A DNA stretch of 64,000 nt, from assembly GCA_000611775.1 (NCBI GenBank), contig KK106985.1, positions 1,474,291 through 1,538,290 on the forward strand, written 5' to 3'. The position numbers and the translations under genes are program-made. The notes under the pieces were generated by a model, which was not told where the DNA came from, searched no databases, and saw only the letters and a program-made list of their open reading frames with translations. The DNA comes from Umbilicaria muhlenbergii (taxonomy: Eukaryota > Ascomycota > Lecanoromycetes > Umbilicariales > Umbilicariaceae). Below, piece by piece: positions 9,202-21,870 of the stretch (the first letter of the stretch is position 1; every line of letters begins with the position of its first letter).

Positions 9202-11463
9202 ATGCCGGACAATGCTCACATCACGTATAGAGCACGGCGCACTCTTTCCTCTCAGCCGATCGTTTCTGGCTTTACTCCTGTCAACGCTACTGCTGTCAAT
9301 GCGACACATACGCTGCTTGCGCCTGCCCAAATCTTGACTCGCGGTCGGAAGAGGAGCGTAGGCCAATTGGAAACTCCCCCGCCTACGTCCCAAAAACAGA
9401 AGAAAACAGCCAAACCCAGTCAACCAAAGAAACCGAAGCAGCCCAAGCATAAGTTGGATTTGGGGAATCAAGACATTTCAAGGGGCCTTTCTACGACAAA
9501 AACGGGTTCCAAAGAAGATGGCGCACTCTTGTACAAGCCTGTGCCCAACCAACTGGATGATGGAGCCTTACGTCACGAGCGAGCATTACGTGTAAGCGCC
9601 GAATTGTTGACGGAAACCTTGTGCAGGCCCAACCCCTTTAGATATCGTGCAACGACGGATGAGAATCTACGGAAGCCTTACCAAGTTGTGCTGCCTCAGG
9701 CGCAAGTAATCGCAGAAGTTCTACAGCCTCGACGACGAGCTCTCGAAGAACTTCAAGCCGGAAGCACTAGCCATTGCAGGAATATAGATGACGATCACGG
9801 GGTCGACAGTGTTTGGGACGAAAGTAGGATAGAGCTAGGCTTGAGACTCACGTTCGCCAGGCCGACATTGGCGATCGACACCAACTTGATAGCGAAAGAT
9901 GGCTCCGTTGACGCGCCAATGACACCTGCGCGTCAGGCTGCTGAAGAATTTCTGCATGCGGCTACCACATTTCACAGAGCTTCAGAGGAATTAGAGCAGG
10001 CTCACGGCCAATGTGGCAATATCGATGGGTACCAGGAATCGCCAATGCTACCCATATATGAATCGTCTAGCTTTGGGAAATTTTCACGAACGTCCTCGCC
10101 TGAAGTACAGGCAATAGGACCGTCATCTTCCCTCGTCTGGACTGAGAGATGGGGAGATGAGGATCTTCTTGCTATGTTCACTAACTGTGACAACATGAGA
10201 AGTACGTCTGACAAGAGCCATACTGTGCAACAAACTCAGTATCCTAATGTTTCTATTGCTACGGGAACCCCGTCGTTTCCGCAATCGGAGATCTCTGATG
10301 CCTTCGACGCTGATCTCGTTAACCAGCAAGAAATTGAAGCTGTGGAGGATGAGTTCCCAATGGAAGATGAGGAGCTCAGCGATATGATGCAACTGCCAGT
10401 GGGTCAAGAGCTGTTTGTGCCCTCATCGAGCGTTCAATGTCCATCAAACGCATTAACCCAAAGAAGCAATTTCTACGACACCACGCGCACAGATTTAGGA
10501 GCTGCTTCTGGCAACAACCTACAAGCTAGTGATGAAGAAGATGAATATATTCCAACCTCGGCGCAGATTGTTGTAGAAGCGAACTCTTCTCCTCCTAACC
10601 ATCATCAGGGATCTCGTCTAACTGACCTATATACTAGAGGGTATTTAGGGAGCGCTAATGACATTCAGATGAGTTCAGACCAGCAAAGCGATGATTTGGA
10701 ATTCCCCAGTCAGCATGCAGACTCGGATTTTCCAATTACGGCAGACGCAATTCCAGACGACGAATACGAAGCAGTATCACCATCGGCATGGTCGCCATCC
10801 CTAAAGCTCCCAAGCAATACGGCTTTAGCTGACATCCCAGTCTCCCACTCGACAGCTTTCTCTTCCGTCAGACCTTCTACACCTGAAATCCAGCATAGCT
10901 CAGTTACAATTCCCGGTTTGGCTCGATCTCGCTCGTCGCGGAAAAACATCCCAACGCCTCCACACCTCATCGATTTCACAGCGGATGGCAGTCCAAAGCC
11001 CTTCGTGCGCCCTATATTCCCCGCCCCCATCCGCGATAGATCTCCGATTCTCGGTCTCAGTCCCCGCAATTCCCACCGGACCTGTTTCCGCATCGGCGAA
11101 GCGCTGAACGCCGCTGCTGCCGCCTCCCGCACCAGCAACGAGGTTCTCATCGAGCTTTACGCGCGTGTTGCCTCTTCTCGGCGGGAAGAGGGACGCTGGA
11201 AACAGCACTTCGAGTTTGCGGATCTCTTCAGCAGTGACAAGCCACCGTTCCTCAGTGGCACCTACGATCTCTGGAAGGGGGTGCCGCTGTGGGAAACGGA
11301 TTCCAGGGTGTTCCTGGGTGAAGATGGGAAAGGTAGGCTGGCGAGGGTTATAGGAAGGATTACTAGAGATGAGGAGAGTAAGGCGTGGAGGATGCGGATA
11401 TTGAATGTGTGGGCGGCTGGGGTGGATGATGTGGCTTGGGTGAAGGGGATCGTGTGCGCTTGA
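9202..11463 (+). CDS. unrecognised 753-aa protein with conserved-looking C-terminal domain
   Basis: Single-exon gene of 753 residues from the ATG at 9202 (MPDNAHITYR); the frame is open a little upstream but only from a TTG. Residues 35-90 are basic (GRKRSV, QKQKKTAKP, KKPKQPKHK) and look like nuclear localisation signals. Residues 90-600 are acidic, Ser/Thr-rich and probably disordered. The last ~130 residues look folded, with a helix (LIELYARVASSRREEG) and a run of aromatic and hydrophobic strands (HFEFADLF, PPFLSGTYDLWKGVPLW, WRMRILNVW, WVKGIVCA). I believe this is a fungal-restricted nuclear protein, but I cannot name the family and assign no function. It is transcribed away from LSB5. 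Confidence 0.8.
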   Translation: MPDNAHITYRARRTLSSQPIVSGFTPVNATAVNATHTLLAPAQILTRGRKRSVGQLETPPPTSQKQKKTAKPSQPKKPKQPKHKLDLGNQDISRGLSTTKTGSKEDGALLYKPVPNQLDDGALRHERALRVSAELLTETLCRPNPFRYRATTDENLRKPYQVVLPQAQVIAEVLQPRRRALEELQAGSTSHCRNIDDDHGVDSVWDESRIELGLRLTFARPTLAIDTNLIAKDGSVDAPMTPARQAAEEFLHAATTFHRASEELEQAHGQCGNIDGYQESPMLPIYESSSFGKFSRTSSPEVQAIGPSSSLVWTERWGDEDLLAMFTNCDNMRSTSDKSHTVQQTQYPNVSIATGTPSFPQSEISDAFDADLVNQQEIEAVEDEFPMEDEELSDMMQLPVGQELFVPSSSVQCPSNALTQRSNFYDTTRTDLGAASGNNLQASDEEDEYIPTSAQIVVEANSSPPNHHQGSRLTDLYTRGYLGSANDIQMSSDQQSDDLEFPSQHADSDFPITADAIPDDEYEAVSPSAWSPSLKLPSNTALADIPVSHSTAFSSVRPSTPEIQHSSVTIPGLARSRSSRKNIPTPPHLIDFTADGSPKPFVRPIFPAPIRDRSPILGLSPRNSHRTCFRIGEALNAAAAASRTSNEVLIELYARVASSRREEGRWKQHFEFADLFSSDKPPFLSGTYDLWKGVPLWETDSRVFLGEDGKGRLARVIGRITRDEESKAWRMRILNVWAAGVDDVAWVKGIVCA

Positions 11464-12457
11464 GGTAGGTTTTAGGATAGGAGGACAGGAACCGCCAATT
11501 GCTGGGTGGGGTTTGGGTGGACTTTGATCGAGGGATTGAAGAAGGGGAACTAATCTTTTGCTATATATATTGCTGGAAGGCCTATGCGCTATACTAACTT
11601 CAGCCATCTACTAATTATATCGCTGACGAAATCTAGACTTGTTGGGTGGCACTGCTTTCGGTTTTTGCTTCGGAGGACAACTCAACGTCGTCAGGGGCTA
11701 TTGATTAGTATATTGTTATGCACTGTCTACAATATACCTGGAGCTTATCTCAAAGCTCTGTCTTCCTTATTTCGTTGACGTGGGCCTATAACTTGATGCA
11801 CTACCCCAGTACTTCTTTGGGAACAAATCGATTTTTCACAACAGTCACCCCACAACAGGCACCTAACAACAGGCAGCTAAAAACCTTTCCAAGCTATCAT
11901 GCTCAAAAGCCGTACCTGCAGCTTCCATTTTCGAACAGCGTGGACTTTGCCTCACAATCCAATCAGCACCCTAAGCAGCTCTATAATATCTCAAAGACCA
12001 CCCCACAATCTTGAAGCATCATACGAACAAGTAAGATGATGCATTTCGAATCATGTCGCATGCATTATGAGCTACGGCATACACACTAAAAATTTCGCAC
12101 TATCTCTGCATCTTCAACACGACGGCAGTAGGAAATCAGACACCCCTTCGACACCATGCTTTCAACTGTCGCAAGAAAACACAAAAATAGCGAGCTCGAG
12201 CTGAACGTTGGAGGAGCTACCATATTGCAGCCTCCAGCACAGATCTATTTGAGACCAGCCTCGGTTTCACACCGAGCTCCGAAGCCGAGTGAAATTGCTA
12301 GTCTTACAGACGACGGAATCTCCATATTGGGGAAACGAAATATTAGGGGAGGTTGCGCTTATCAAGTTCCTCCGTTCATGCCCCTGGCTTTCCCTTCCGT
12401 GAAGACACTACATCGTGGTTAGCAGAGAAACAGATCATACATCCGGGTGTTATAGGC
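11464..12457. other. intergenic between convergent genes
   Basis: This region joins the 3' ends of the 753-residue gene and the HP1 gene. It contains an 88-codon forward open frame (12156-12422, ATG in good context), which I do not call because it shows no domain or splice support. An A+T-rich stretch, 11540-11740, may hold the 3' processing signals. Confidence 0.35.
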
Positions 12458-13594
12458 TTACAGATGGCGTTGATAGAATTGCAGCATCTGTTTGACCTGA
12501 TTAGCGATTTCTTGACCAAATTGGACGAGAAGGCTCATTTCCAACCGCACTTTTTTGGGACACTTCTCGTAGCAAGACCGCTCCCCTTTGTCTGCTGGAT
12601 GCCGCGACCTTAAGAACTTCCCCTCATTCGTTCGGTGATTCCAGATAACGTAGGCCCAGAGATTATCATCGTCGTCCTTCTCGACTGTCTCAACTGATTG
12701 GATATGGTCTTCCCAGCTTCCCTCGGGGGGCTTCCAACCTTCTTCCGGGGCCTCGGTACCGACTAGTGAGACGTCGGGTAGTGACTGTCTGGATTTTTTC
12801 GTCCCCAAGCTCTTCCGCTCGGGTTTTTGCGCTGTCTTTTGCTTCTTGATCGTATCTGGCGTCGAACTCCCGCCTGTGCTTTGCCGGCCACGCTTCTTCG
12901 TGCTCTTGACCGCGGTGGGCTTTCCGCCTATCTTCTCCCAATACTCCTGCAGAAGTTCGCTCGCGCCACTAGATAATGGCTATCAGCAAATTTAGGGTGT
13001 ACAACCGGCGGTCCGGGGCAAGCTATGCTCCAATCCAATAAACCATATAGCAACAGAAGTGGCTAACCTCAAATTCTCTTCAACCTCCCATGTCCTCTCG
13101 GATTTCTTCTCGTAACCTTTCCACTTGATCTCGTATCGTACTTGACGCTTTGTGCCTTGTTGTCAGCGTCATGGTCATTGTGGCCAGATGCAATTTGATT
13201 CTCTCACATCTTCAAAGGAGGCATCGTGATTAAGGATAGCTTCCACGACGTAACTATAGCATTGACGATTCAGCACATCTTCCGGCACCGGTCCAGACAT
13301 GCTTACACCTCAGTGTCGTCGTCGTCATCGTCGTCCCCATCCTCTTCGCCAGCATCGTCGGCACCATCGTCGCCGTTCATTTCGTCTTTGACCTCGTCCG
13401 CTGCAGGTACCGCATCCTCGAGTTCCTCCTGTACTTGTTCAGACGGTTCAGGCTTGTGGTGAGGGATCTCTTCGGCGCCGGACTCGCTGTCGCTCTCAAT
13501 GACGGGTGCTGAAAAGTTATACTGGTTAGCTCATTGCCAGACCAAGCTAATAGTAGTGTCTGTTCCGATGCCGGGGGCTGCACTTACGGGGCAT
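12458..13594 (-). CDS. HP1-family chromodomain protein (HepA/Swi6-like)
   Basis: Heterochromatin protein 1 homologue that reads H3K9 methylation and dimerises through a chromoshadow domain. Exons in transcript order are 13594-13588, 13508-13307, 13253-13208, 13147-13068, 12968-12551 and 12487-12458, giving 260 residues. The start MPPVIESDSESGAEE is typical of filamentous-fungal HP1. An acidic run precedes the chromodomain (YVVEAILNH, then RYEIKWKGYE and TWEVEENL), which keeps the aromatic cage positions Y, W and a C-terminal W. A basic hinge follows (KSTKKRGRQS). The chromoshadow domain ends YEKCPKK|MLQFYQRHL, joined across a 63-base intron. The gene is divergent from CCT5 with about 400 bases between starts. 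The third intron acceptor (13148) was chosen over a nearby AG to keep frame. Confidence 0.9.
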
Positions 13595-13995
13595 GGCGAG
13601 GTTGAGACGGAGTATCTCAGTCAAGGCTAGGGCTGTACGATGTTTATGTGTGATTGGGAGCTGCGATAGCTTAGCAGGATCTTGACGAAGTATACGTGCC
13701 TCAGTGCGCCGTAGTAAGCAGTGCTGGTTGAAGTGACGTGTATTTGGCGCAAAAGTGACGATTCGCGCTCAATACCTCGAAAGTCGCGTGAAATTCGACG
13801 CTAAACCAAGTAGGAATTAGCTCGGTTGGATGCACGTCTTCCTAGAAACTTTTGTGAGCCGCATATGAAGTTGATATCGACGCGCTTCTTCGTGCATGTA
13901 CACTTTAGAAACAAAGACTCAAACAAGCAGCAGATTAGAAAGTGACGATAGCCCGTGTGAGATAGTGTTGAGGCCCGGGAGAGGCTACTTGCAAG
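13595..13995. promoter_or_regulatory. shared promoter between HP1 and CCT5 genes
   Basis: About 400 bases lie between the divergent start codons of the HP1 and CCT-epsilon genes, so both promoters must sit here. I see no clear TATA box. A run of GC-rich CpG words (GACGTG, GACGATTCGCG, TCGCGTG) lies at 13733-13800. Confidence 0.5.
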
Positions 13996-16329
13996 ATGGC
14001 TATGCGTGAGTCGTCTGGAATCCTTCGAAGCGTGACGAGTTCGCAAAGTCTCCCAGCTGACTGACGGTGGTCTGACAGAACTCGATATGTCGCAGGGTAA
14101 CCGCATCCGGTTTCAGCTGGAGGTGTCGAATCAACACTGATCCGTGAAACATATAGCTACGATGATGAAGGATGAGCAAGGTCGACCTTTTATCGTTGTG
14201 AGAGAGTAAGTAAGAAGCTACGATGTATACTGAACGAGATAAACAAGAACCGATGGCGATGGACACTGGGCTGACAAGCTGTCATATAGTCAAGGAAAGA
14301 AGAAGAGACAGCATGGCAATGACGCAGTCAAATCACATATCACAGCCGCAAGGACAGTAGCAAATATCGTTCGAACATCGTTGGTATGGTGATAGCTCAT
14401 TCGGGACGTGGAGAGTGAGAGGTCGGCTAATGCTTCTTAGGGGCCTCGCGGACTTGACAAAATTCTCATATCACCTGATGGGGATATTACGGTTACAAAC
14501 GATGGCGCTACGATCCTGTCACAGGTATGACAACTCGGTCGCTAGACATCAGCAGCTGCTAATAACCGTGTACTAAGATGGAAATATCGAACCACGTCGC
14601 AAAACTATTGGTAGAGCTCTCGAAGTCCCAAGACGACGAGATAGGAGATGGCACGACGGGTGTTGTAGTACTGGCTGGAGCACTCCTGGAACAGGCAGCG
14701 GATCTCATAGACAAGGGCATACATCCCATCCGGATAGCGGACGGCTATGATCAAGCATGCGAGGTTGCGGTAGCAGAGCTCGACCGGATAAGTGATAAAG
14801 TTGAGTTCACGAAAGATCAGAAAGAGAATCTCTTCGAGGTCGCCAAAACAAGTCTCGGAAGCAAGATGTACGTTCAGGCGGCTTTGACTTGGAAAACTTA
14901 GCACTGACGGTTCACAGAGTTTCAAAAGCTCACGACCAGTTCGCTCAGATAGCTGTCGATGCTGTCTTATCTGTCGCAGACCTTGAGCGGAAAGACGTGG
15001 ACTTTGAACTAATCAAAGTTGATGGCAAAGTGGGTGGGTCACTGGAGGATTCGCTACTCGTCAAGGGCGTCATTATCGACAAGGACTTTTCACATCCGCA
15101 AATGCCAGATGAAGTGAGGGACGCTAAGCTGGCAATTCTCACGTGTGCATTTGAACCTCCGAAACCAAAAACTAAACATAAGCTTGACATTACGACAGTG
15201 GAGGAGTTCAAGAAGTTGCAGAATTACGAAAGGAACAAGTTCACAGAGATGATCGACCAAATCAAGGCCACAGGTGCAAATCTGGTTATATGTCAATGGG
15301 GATTTGACGATGAAGCAAACCACCTTCTACTACAGAATAAGCTCCCAGCAGTGCGATGGGTCGGCGGTCCCGAGATTGAACTTATTGCTATCGCAACCAA
15401 CGGGAGAATAGTCCCTAGGTTCGAAGACCTGAGCGCCGCGAAGCTTGGCAAGGCTGGCATAGTAAGAGAAATGAGCTTCGGTACGACGAGGGAGAAGATG
15501 TTGGTTATAGAAGAGTGTGCGAATACGAGGGCTGTGACAGTCTTTATACGAGGAAGCAACAAAATGGTGAGCTCATCCGATTTGAGGAGGTTTTCTTTGT
15601 GAATGTCTCCTATCCATATCCGCTACTCATCCGCTACTTGAAGGACGAGTGGTCAGTAGGCACTTGGCTGACAGATATTGACGTATAGATCATCGACGAG
15701 GCTAAACGGTCATTGCACGATGCTCTTTGTGTGGTGCGAAACTTGGTAAAAGATAACCGAGTTGTCTATGGAGGCGGTGCTGCGGAAATCGCTTGCTCGT
15801 TGGCAGTAGAAGAAGCAGCTGTCAAGGTTTGAATTGGTACACTCCCCTATCTGTACCGCATGACTGATGACGGTATAGAGTCCTGGACTTGAGCAATATG
15901 CAATGAGAGCTTTCGCAGACGCTCTGGATGCGATACCAATGGCTTTGGCAGAGAACTCTGGATTAAGCCCCATCGAGACTTTGGCATCTATCAAGTCAAG
16001 ACAAGTCAATGAGAAAAACACGCGATTAGGTGTTGATTGCATGCAAACTGGGAGCAATGGTAAGTCGTTTAGATCACACCACTCATCCTTTGCTGCGGCA
16101 ATCGGTGGAGTACTTTGCTAATGCAGTGGCCTAGATATGAAGAAGCATTTCGTGATAGATCCTTTGATTGGGAAGCGCCAGCAATTACTCCTCGCTACTC
16201 AGCTGTGTAGGATGGTGCTCAAGGTGCGTTTTTCGATTAGTTCAGCTTTCCAAGCACTGCTAATATTCCATCCTTCACCATTAGGTCAACAATGTTATCA
16301 TCGCAGGTAGCGACGAGAAAGATTTTTGA
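13996..16329 (+). CDS. CCT5: CCT/TRiC chaperonin subunit epsilon
   Basis: Epsilon subunit of the cytosolic CCT chaperonin, which folds actin and tubulin. Ten exons: 13996-14005, 14157-14205, 14290-14383, 14441-14524, 14578-14867, 14918-15566, 15689-15826, 15879-16059, 16135-16223 and 16285-16329, giving 542 residues, the normal length. Diagnostic pieces are [54 protein letters not shown] (nucleotide binding), the apical-domain run [15 protein letters not shown] and [16 protein letters not shown], and [10 protein letters not shown]. The epsilon class is set by the PPKPKTKH and [10 protein letters not shown] segments. The tiny first exon (MAMP..) is inferred from a GTGAGT donor and a TATAG acceptor; an ATG at 14162 within exon 2 is the alternative start. 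The donor at 15827 (GTTTGA) is weak but frame and homology require it. Confidence 0.94.
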
Positions 16330-17774
16330 ATGGGGAGTTGATGCCGGTGCCGGGTATGCACCTCTTGCATATTTTCTAGCCAACGATATGAAAGGCAAAA
16401 GCAAGGGCCTACATGTCCTTGCGAAGCGATATTCCGTGTATCATAGCTTGCAGCATAGAACTCCTCTTCCACGGGAAGACTGGAATAGTCGGGGCTTTTG
16501 TTAGACCGACTGCCCTCGACGATTCAACCATATGATATATCCTACGGAGTAAAGAACAAAACAAACAGGCGTTGAATGTGGAGAAATAGAAATCGGGATA
16601 GTATGGAAAATGCCAGGTTTCGCAGTTCGGAGAATCGTAACATCCGTGAATTTTCCATACCTAGGGCTTAAGCCTCTGAGGTGGCCAAAGTTTGCATAGG
16701 GCACGTGCGCCAAAGCTTCCACCTCCACACTCCCTCTTCGATCGATTGCTAGATGCGTTGCCATCCTGCCATTCCGGATGTCAGATGACAAAGATATGGT
16801 GGCCCATTCCTATTGCCAACATCTTTGATTTCCCGTTGTCCGAAAGGATCAGGATCTGTCAGGCGTCGCACGGGACTTGGGTGCTTGAAACGTCGGGGCG
16901 TCCTATGACGAGGCGGCGGCCATGCGGCATGTTACACCAGTCTACTCCGTTCAACCCTCCATGCAGGCTTCGGATTACGCCCCCACGTTCAGGATCCCGC
17001 AGAAAACGGCAAGCCATCATACTGGGGGGGTGGTAAACCACTTGACCTCGCAGAGTATTGGCGAAAGGCTGTTATTCTCGTACTACCTCGGTCAATCGTC
17101 ACTTATCAAGAAAACTACGGCCGACTCCATGGTTAGAGGATGCGCTTGCGGCACTTAAAGGGATTCCATCTTTCCGAATTGTTGTGAATTTCCTCTTGGG
17201 CACCCAAACGCTTTCCAATCTTAACACCGGGAAGTCGGAAGGTAAACCCAGTCATTACCACGTGTGCGGAGTACAGGGGACTCTGATGGCTATGACCTTG
17301 GTCCTCGCGACCCCGCGAAATGAGCAATGTATCAAAGCACTGGAAGCGTCGAAGCCATACCCAAGCGAGGGAGCAAAGCCAGGATCTCTCAGCGGTCGGA
17401 ACACCGATTCCCTGACCCCATGGAGTATGCCCCTGGCGATCATCCTCGGTCGCTCATTTTGGATGTGTCGCGAGAACCGGAGCACGCCAGGATGGGTCAT
17501 GGGGTGCGCCCAGTGCGATGGTCTGCCACCACCTCTTGCAGAGAGGGACGGTCCGGCGGGCTGCCGCGATCCTGTGTGACGGAATCAAGCGAGCTTTAGT
17601 GACAGGCGTCGAGGAAAGGCATGCAGCGCGGAAAGGCGGTGTGCCTTCCGGTGGGATTGCAGGCAGTATGTTGGCATGCCGGTAAGGCGCTGATTGGGCT
17701 GGATCCCGCTCAGAATCCCACAGCAACGATGGGGGCTGTATCTGATCTCTGGCCAACATGCTTCGTTGTTTTGG

Positions 17775-17820
17775 GACTTGCATGGTCGTCTGTTTGTGAC
17801 TTGCATGGTCGTCTGTTTGT
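17775..17820. repeat. 23-bp tandem repeat, two copies
   Basis: The unit beginning GACTTGCATGGTCGTC is repeated exactly twice, head to tail (17775-17797 and 17798-17820), within the long gene-poor region. Confidence 0.9.
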
Positions 17821-20800
17821 GACGTGAGCTGAGTTTCATGCGACATGAAAGTGTGACAGCGACAACTGGATACGGGCTCAGCCAGGCTCGTGGTATCGGA
17901 AGACCCTGCAGCTGAAGATGTACGGAGTACACGTGTAAGTGCAGTCCCGTGGCGGCTGTGCGTGACTGCATACTCGTGCAACTCGAATGGGCCTCCCAAC
18001 GCAAGCGACTTTCCAGATCCAGCTTCCTGGTTTTGTCAACGTAGGGCAGAGTCCCTATCTAAGCCCTGTCGACATATCAAGAGGCGATCTTCTCGAAGAG
18101 GCGCTTGCATAATGTAGCTCATTATCAATGCATCCATTATGGAGTTGTCAAAGGCGCTTACTCACACCATTATGCACTCTACAACTGGTACGCCTCTGAT
18201 CTCGGGTCACTTCATATTTGTCCCTACTGGTTGTTTTGCTCTCTTCACCGGTCACAATCTTGTTTTTTCGGCGCTGCTGAGATATATTCGACAGTTATTT
18301 GGGCCAAAAAGTCGCCTAACGAAGGCACAACACAGTACTATGGGCATATCGTATTGCGCAACCAAACCACTATTCTTGTTGGGATACCTGGTTTTTGATC
18401 TACTCAACTTTCCTTCTGACCAATTAACATTGAGGGCCGCCATGGTTCTTTATGGGGAGGTTTTTATTTCTTACTGTTTCGAAATATCACCGACATAATT
18501 CTCTGTTTTCGTACATGCACAAGGGTACTCCAACAGCAACGATATTCGCTTCCTAGGACTCTCTGTGGCGAACATCGTCTTGTTGGCGAGAGCTAGGGTC
18601 TCTGGGCCGACGTCACAATATTGCTTGTTGTATCTTTCCATGTTCTGATTTAACATGCGGCTGCGGCAATGCGAGTTCGCACAAGGCCAGCTTCGCATTT
18701 CTCCTTGCTACTCGTGCCACTCATTCTTCACCTTCCACGTGGCGAGTGACGGCAGAACGACTCGATAAGGGTCCGCGATGGGATATGCACGGCGTTGTTA
18801 CCGCATCGAGGCATAGAGCAAGCGGTATCATTGCCACTATGGAATACGAGTGTGTGCTACTACGCCTTCATGCTTCTTGCAACTCAGCTATGGTCGCCGG
18901 CGCCATCGCCGAGATTGTTGTTTGTCAGGTAAGACTGAAGTACTCGATACTACCACCCGTCCAGGCGCTGCTTTTCCCAACCCATCAAGACGGGTAGCTG
19001 CATAATGGCATCTTGATGGCCTTCATTCTCGTGTACACTGGAAGTGCTACCAATGGAACCCCGTACAACGACTGTGCCCAGCAAAATATACGTAATCCTG
19101 GCTAGTTTAACCGTCCAGTGCTTGTACTGTAAAAGATGTTATCGCTGGAAGCCCTCTTGCGATCGAATCATCAAACACTTGAGGCCACCGGGGCTCCATT
19201 TTAGGCCTAGAAGCAGAAAGAGGCAAGGTGTCGATGAATCACCAACGAATGTCACAAAGCGGTGAAGGTGATACATGTCACCGCCTGTGATCTTCTGCAA
19301 CCATACAGATCAACATGCAGTTTATGCACGTAGCCTTGGTTTCCCCAGATCCAGGGGCGCCTCAAAGCATTTCGCCTCTACTAAGCACGCGAGCTGAACG
19401 AATATTGCCCTTCGCCTTTGCCACCCTACGGGCCTACGGCGACAATCAGTCTCCGGGGATCCTACTGGAGGGACGTAAGTTTCTCAGGGTCCTTCCGGGA
19501 ATTCAATATACGATATACGCAAGACTCCTGGCAAAGTGGACAAGGACAAACTTTGCGCTGGCCTTGCTCCCCGTTGGACCCTTTCGTGGAGCTTATTATT
19601 TTAGACAGCTGCCAGAGCCACCTGGGTGGAGAACACAATGACACGAGAACGGTGCTTTTCCCGCAACCAGAATTCCAAAGAGGCTGTCATCCTGCTGCCG
19701 TGTTACGTGCAAAAAGGCAGTGAGACATTGAAAACGGAAACGCGATCTCGAGTATACAGGTCAAGTAGGTTCTAGACGCATGAGATCAATGATGGTTGAT
19801 TATGCATTACATCGCACCGATCGCAATAGTTCGGTTTGCTAGGTGGACTTTGTGGGGGTTGAATCCTGAATTCTGGCCTCGCTGACCTGACAGCGCATAA
19901 TCCAGCTAATCGAGAAGGCAACCGGAAAGACAGGTGATAGATGAGTACGGGCAGCGCATAAGGCAGGGCAGGATTACAGAGTTCCGCTGCGGCAGTGTAT
20001 GTAGGTCGATAATGCGGGACAATCGTGGCTGTAAGACGAGCTGATGGGCGAGGGCGCTGCTCGATGATCAAGGAATCAGCTTCTGGCAAAAGTCCTTCAA
20101 TCAACGCGGTCGGAAGGCATCACATGGACCGTCAGATTAGTACACCCGACAGCTGCCAAAATACTGCAGCCTGAACACCATGTTGCGCTGTACAACACCG
20201 CCAATCACCGCATGGACGACCTGAGGTCATCAGGCTGGAACAGCTACCAAATCACCACAGCAGCCAACTGTGCCTCCTTCAGTTTAGGGCTATGACTTGG
20301 GATCGACTGGATGCCGAGTAGTGCAGGTATTACTCCATCTGACTGACTCCTTCGACGACGGAATAAGATTTTGGTCGGATTCGAATGCCAGCATTAAGGG
20401 AGTGGCTTGCAAGGCCTTCGCCGAAAGCTTCCCGTTTCAAGTGCGACCACATGAGCCTGCCGTGCCTGCTCGCGAAGCAGTCACCACCTCCACTATTCAT
20501 CATCATTATCCGGGGAAGTAAGGTAGTTATTAGTGAACGACCAGCTCTCCAGCGCAACCAGCGACCGAGCGCCGTCGAACAAAGCGATGTTCGTGGAACA
20601 CAAGCCTCGAAGCGAAGATAGCGTCGTGGTTGGCCGCATTCATTGACGGGCGCGCCCGCTCACGAGCAACGTTCTGCAGGCCAATGTGTTCTCGAATATC
20701 GTGCCCATCCGTACACATTCCTCGCCGCTGATTTCACTGCCGCTTCCGGACTATGTGCGAAGGGCGAAAGGATTCCCAACTGCTTGAGGACCGACCCTTT

Positions 20801-21870
20801 GCGGCGGGACATCAGACGGAGTGCCCCGAGAAACGCATTGGCGACGGTGGCATGGCAGCAGGCATGTGACACATGGACAGTGTACAATTCTATCCAGATG
20901 TGCCTATGTGATCCTGGGTTACGGTTACAGAGGCGTCGTTAGTGGCGCCGTGGCTGTCGCCAGGGACTGAGGCCTGACAGGATGTGCCGTGTCACCGTGT
21001 GTCGCGTATGGGAAGCTCAGGGGAGGGGTGATTCGTTTTGAAGATCGCCAGGTTGGGGAGTGAATCAGAGCTGAAGGTGACGACAACGTGACCAGACAAG
21101 TACATGATCGATTATGGATTATTGAGTGTCGATTATCGCATGCTCAGAGGCGCTGATCAGAACATGGGGCCGTACCGACCGGAATCCCTCCTGATTCCCA
21201 GCAGTCCCCGCAATCCATCCGGGCCTCCCAGGGTGTCTATCGTCGAAATCTGAGCCCCAGCTGGTCCAGTCGCACATTGTAACCCGTACTCTTGGGGTAT
21301 GGAGGACTCGTCACATCTGGGAGGATTGCTTCCATCCTTTAGGCTATCGCAGTTCGGCAATGATATGCACTAATCTAGACCACCCGACGGATTTGTTCAG
21401 ATCGTCCATCAGTCATCGCTAGTCATCGCTGAGTGCTGGCCTGTAGCATGGTCAGCATCACGGATCCATAGGCTCAGAGCCCGCAGGCTGTACGAGTGCT
21501 GTAAGGCAAGGCAATGTAGGCTATAGGCTTGTCGCCGACTGGCCCGTCGGGTATAACAACAGTAGAGGGGCCAACTGGCTAAATTGGATTTGCACCTCAA
21601 CCAGGCTCCTTCTGGAACGTCGGAATTAATTCGTTGTCTGGTTTCGTTCCCAGCTGAGCCCAGCTTCGGTGGAGCAGCACATCGACCTAATCCGCTTTGT
21701 CTTTGCAGTTTCCAGTGTTCCTGATTATCTTTTGCACCCGTTCCTTTTTGACTTTCCCTCTGGTCCGTATCCCATCCGGAACACTGGCAACGGTACTCCG
21801 TAAGGGATTTCGGCCACAGCCCCCACGCTGCACAAGCCGAGGTCTCTCGGCCTCCCCTGTCCCTGGGAAG

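Noticed and set aside
12156-12422. 88-codon forward frame with good start context
   Set aside because: No domain, no splice support, and it sits in the 3' gap between two convergent genes; could be revisited with RNA-seq.
17058-17579. 173-codon forward frame in the gene-poor region
   Set aside because: Non-ATG start, no recognisable domain, and competing frames of similar length on the other strand.
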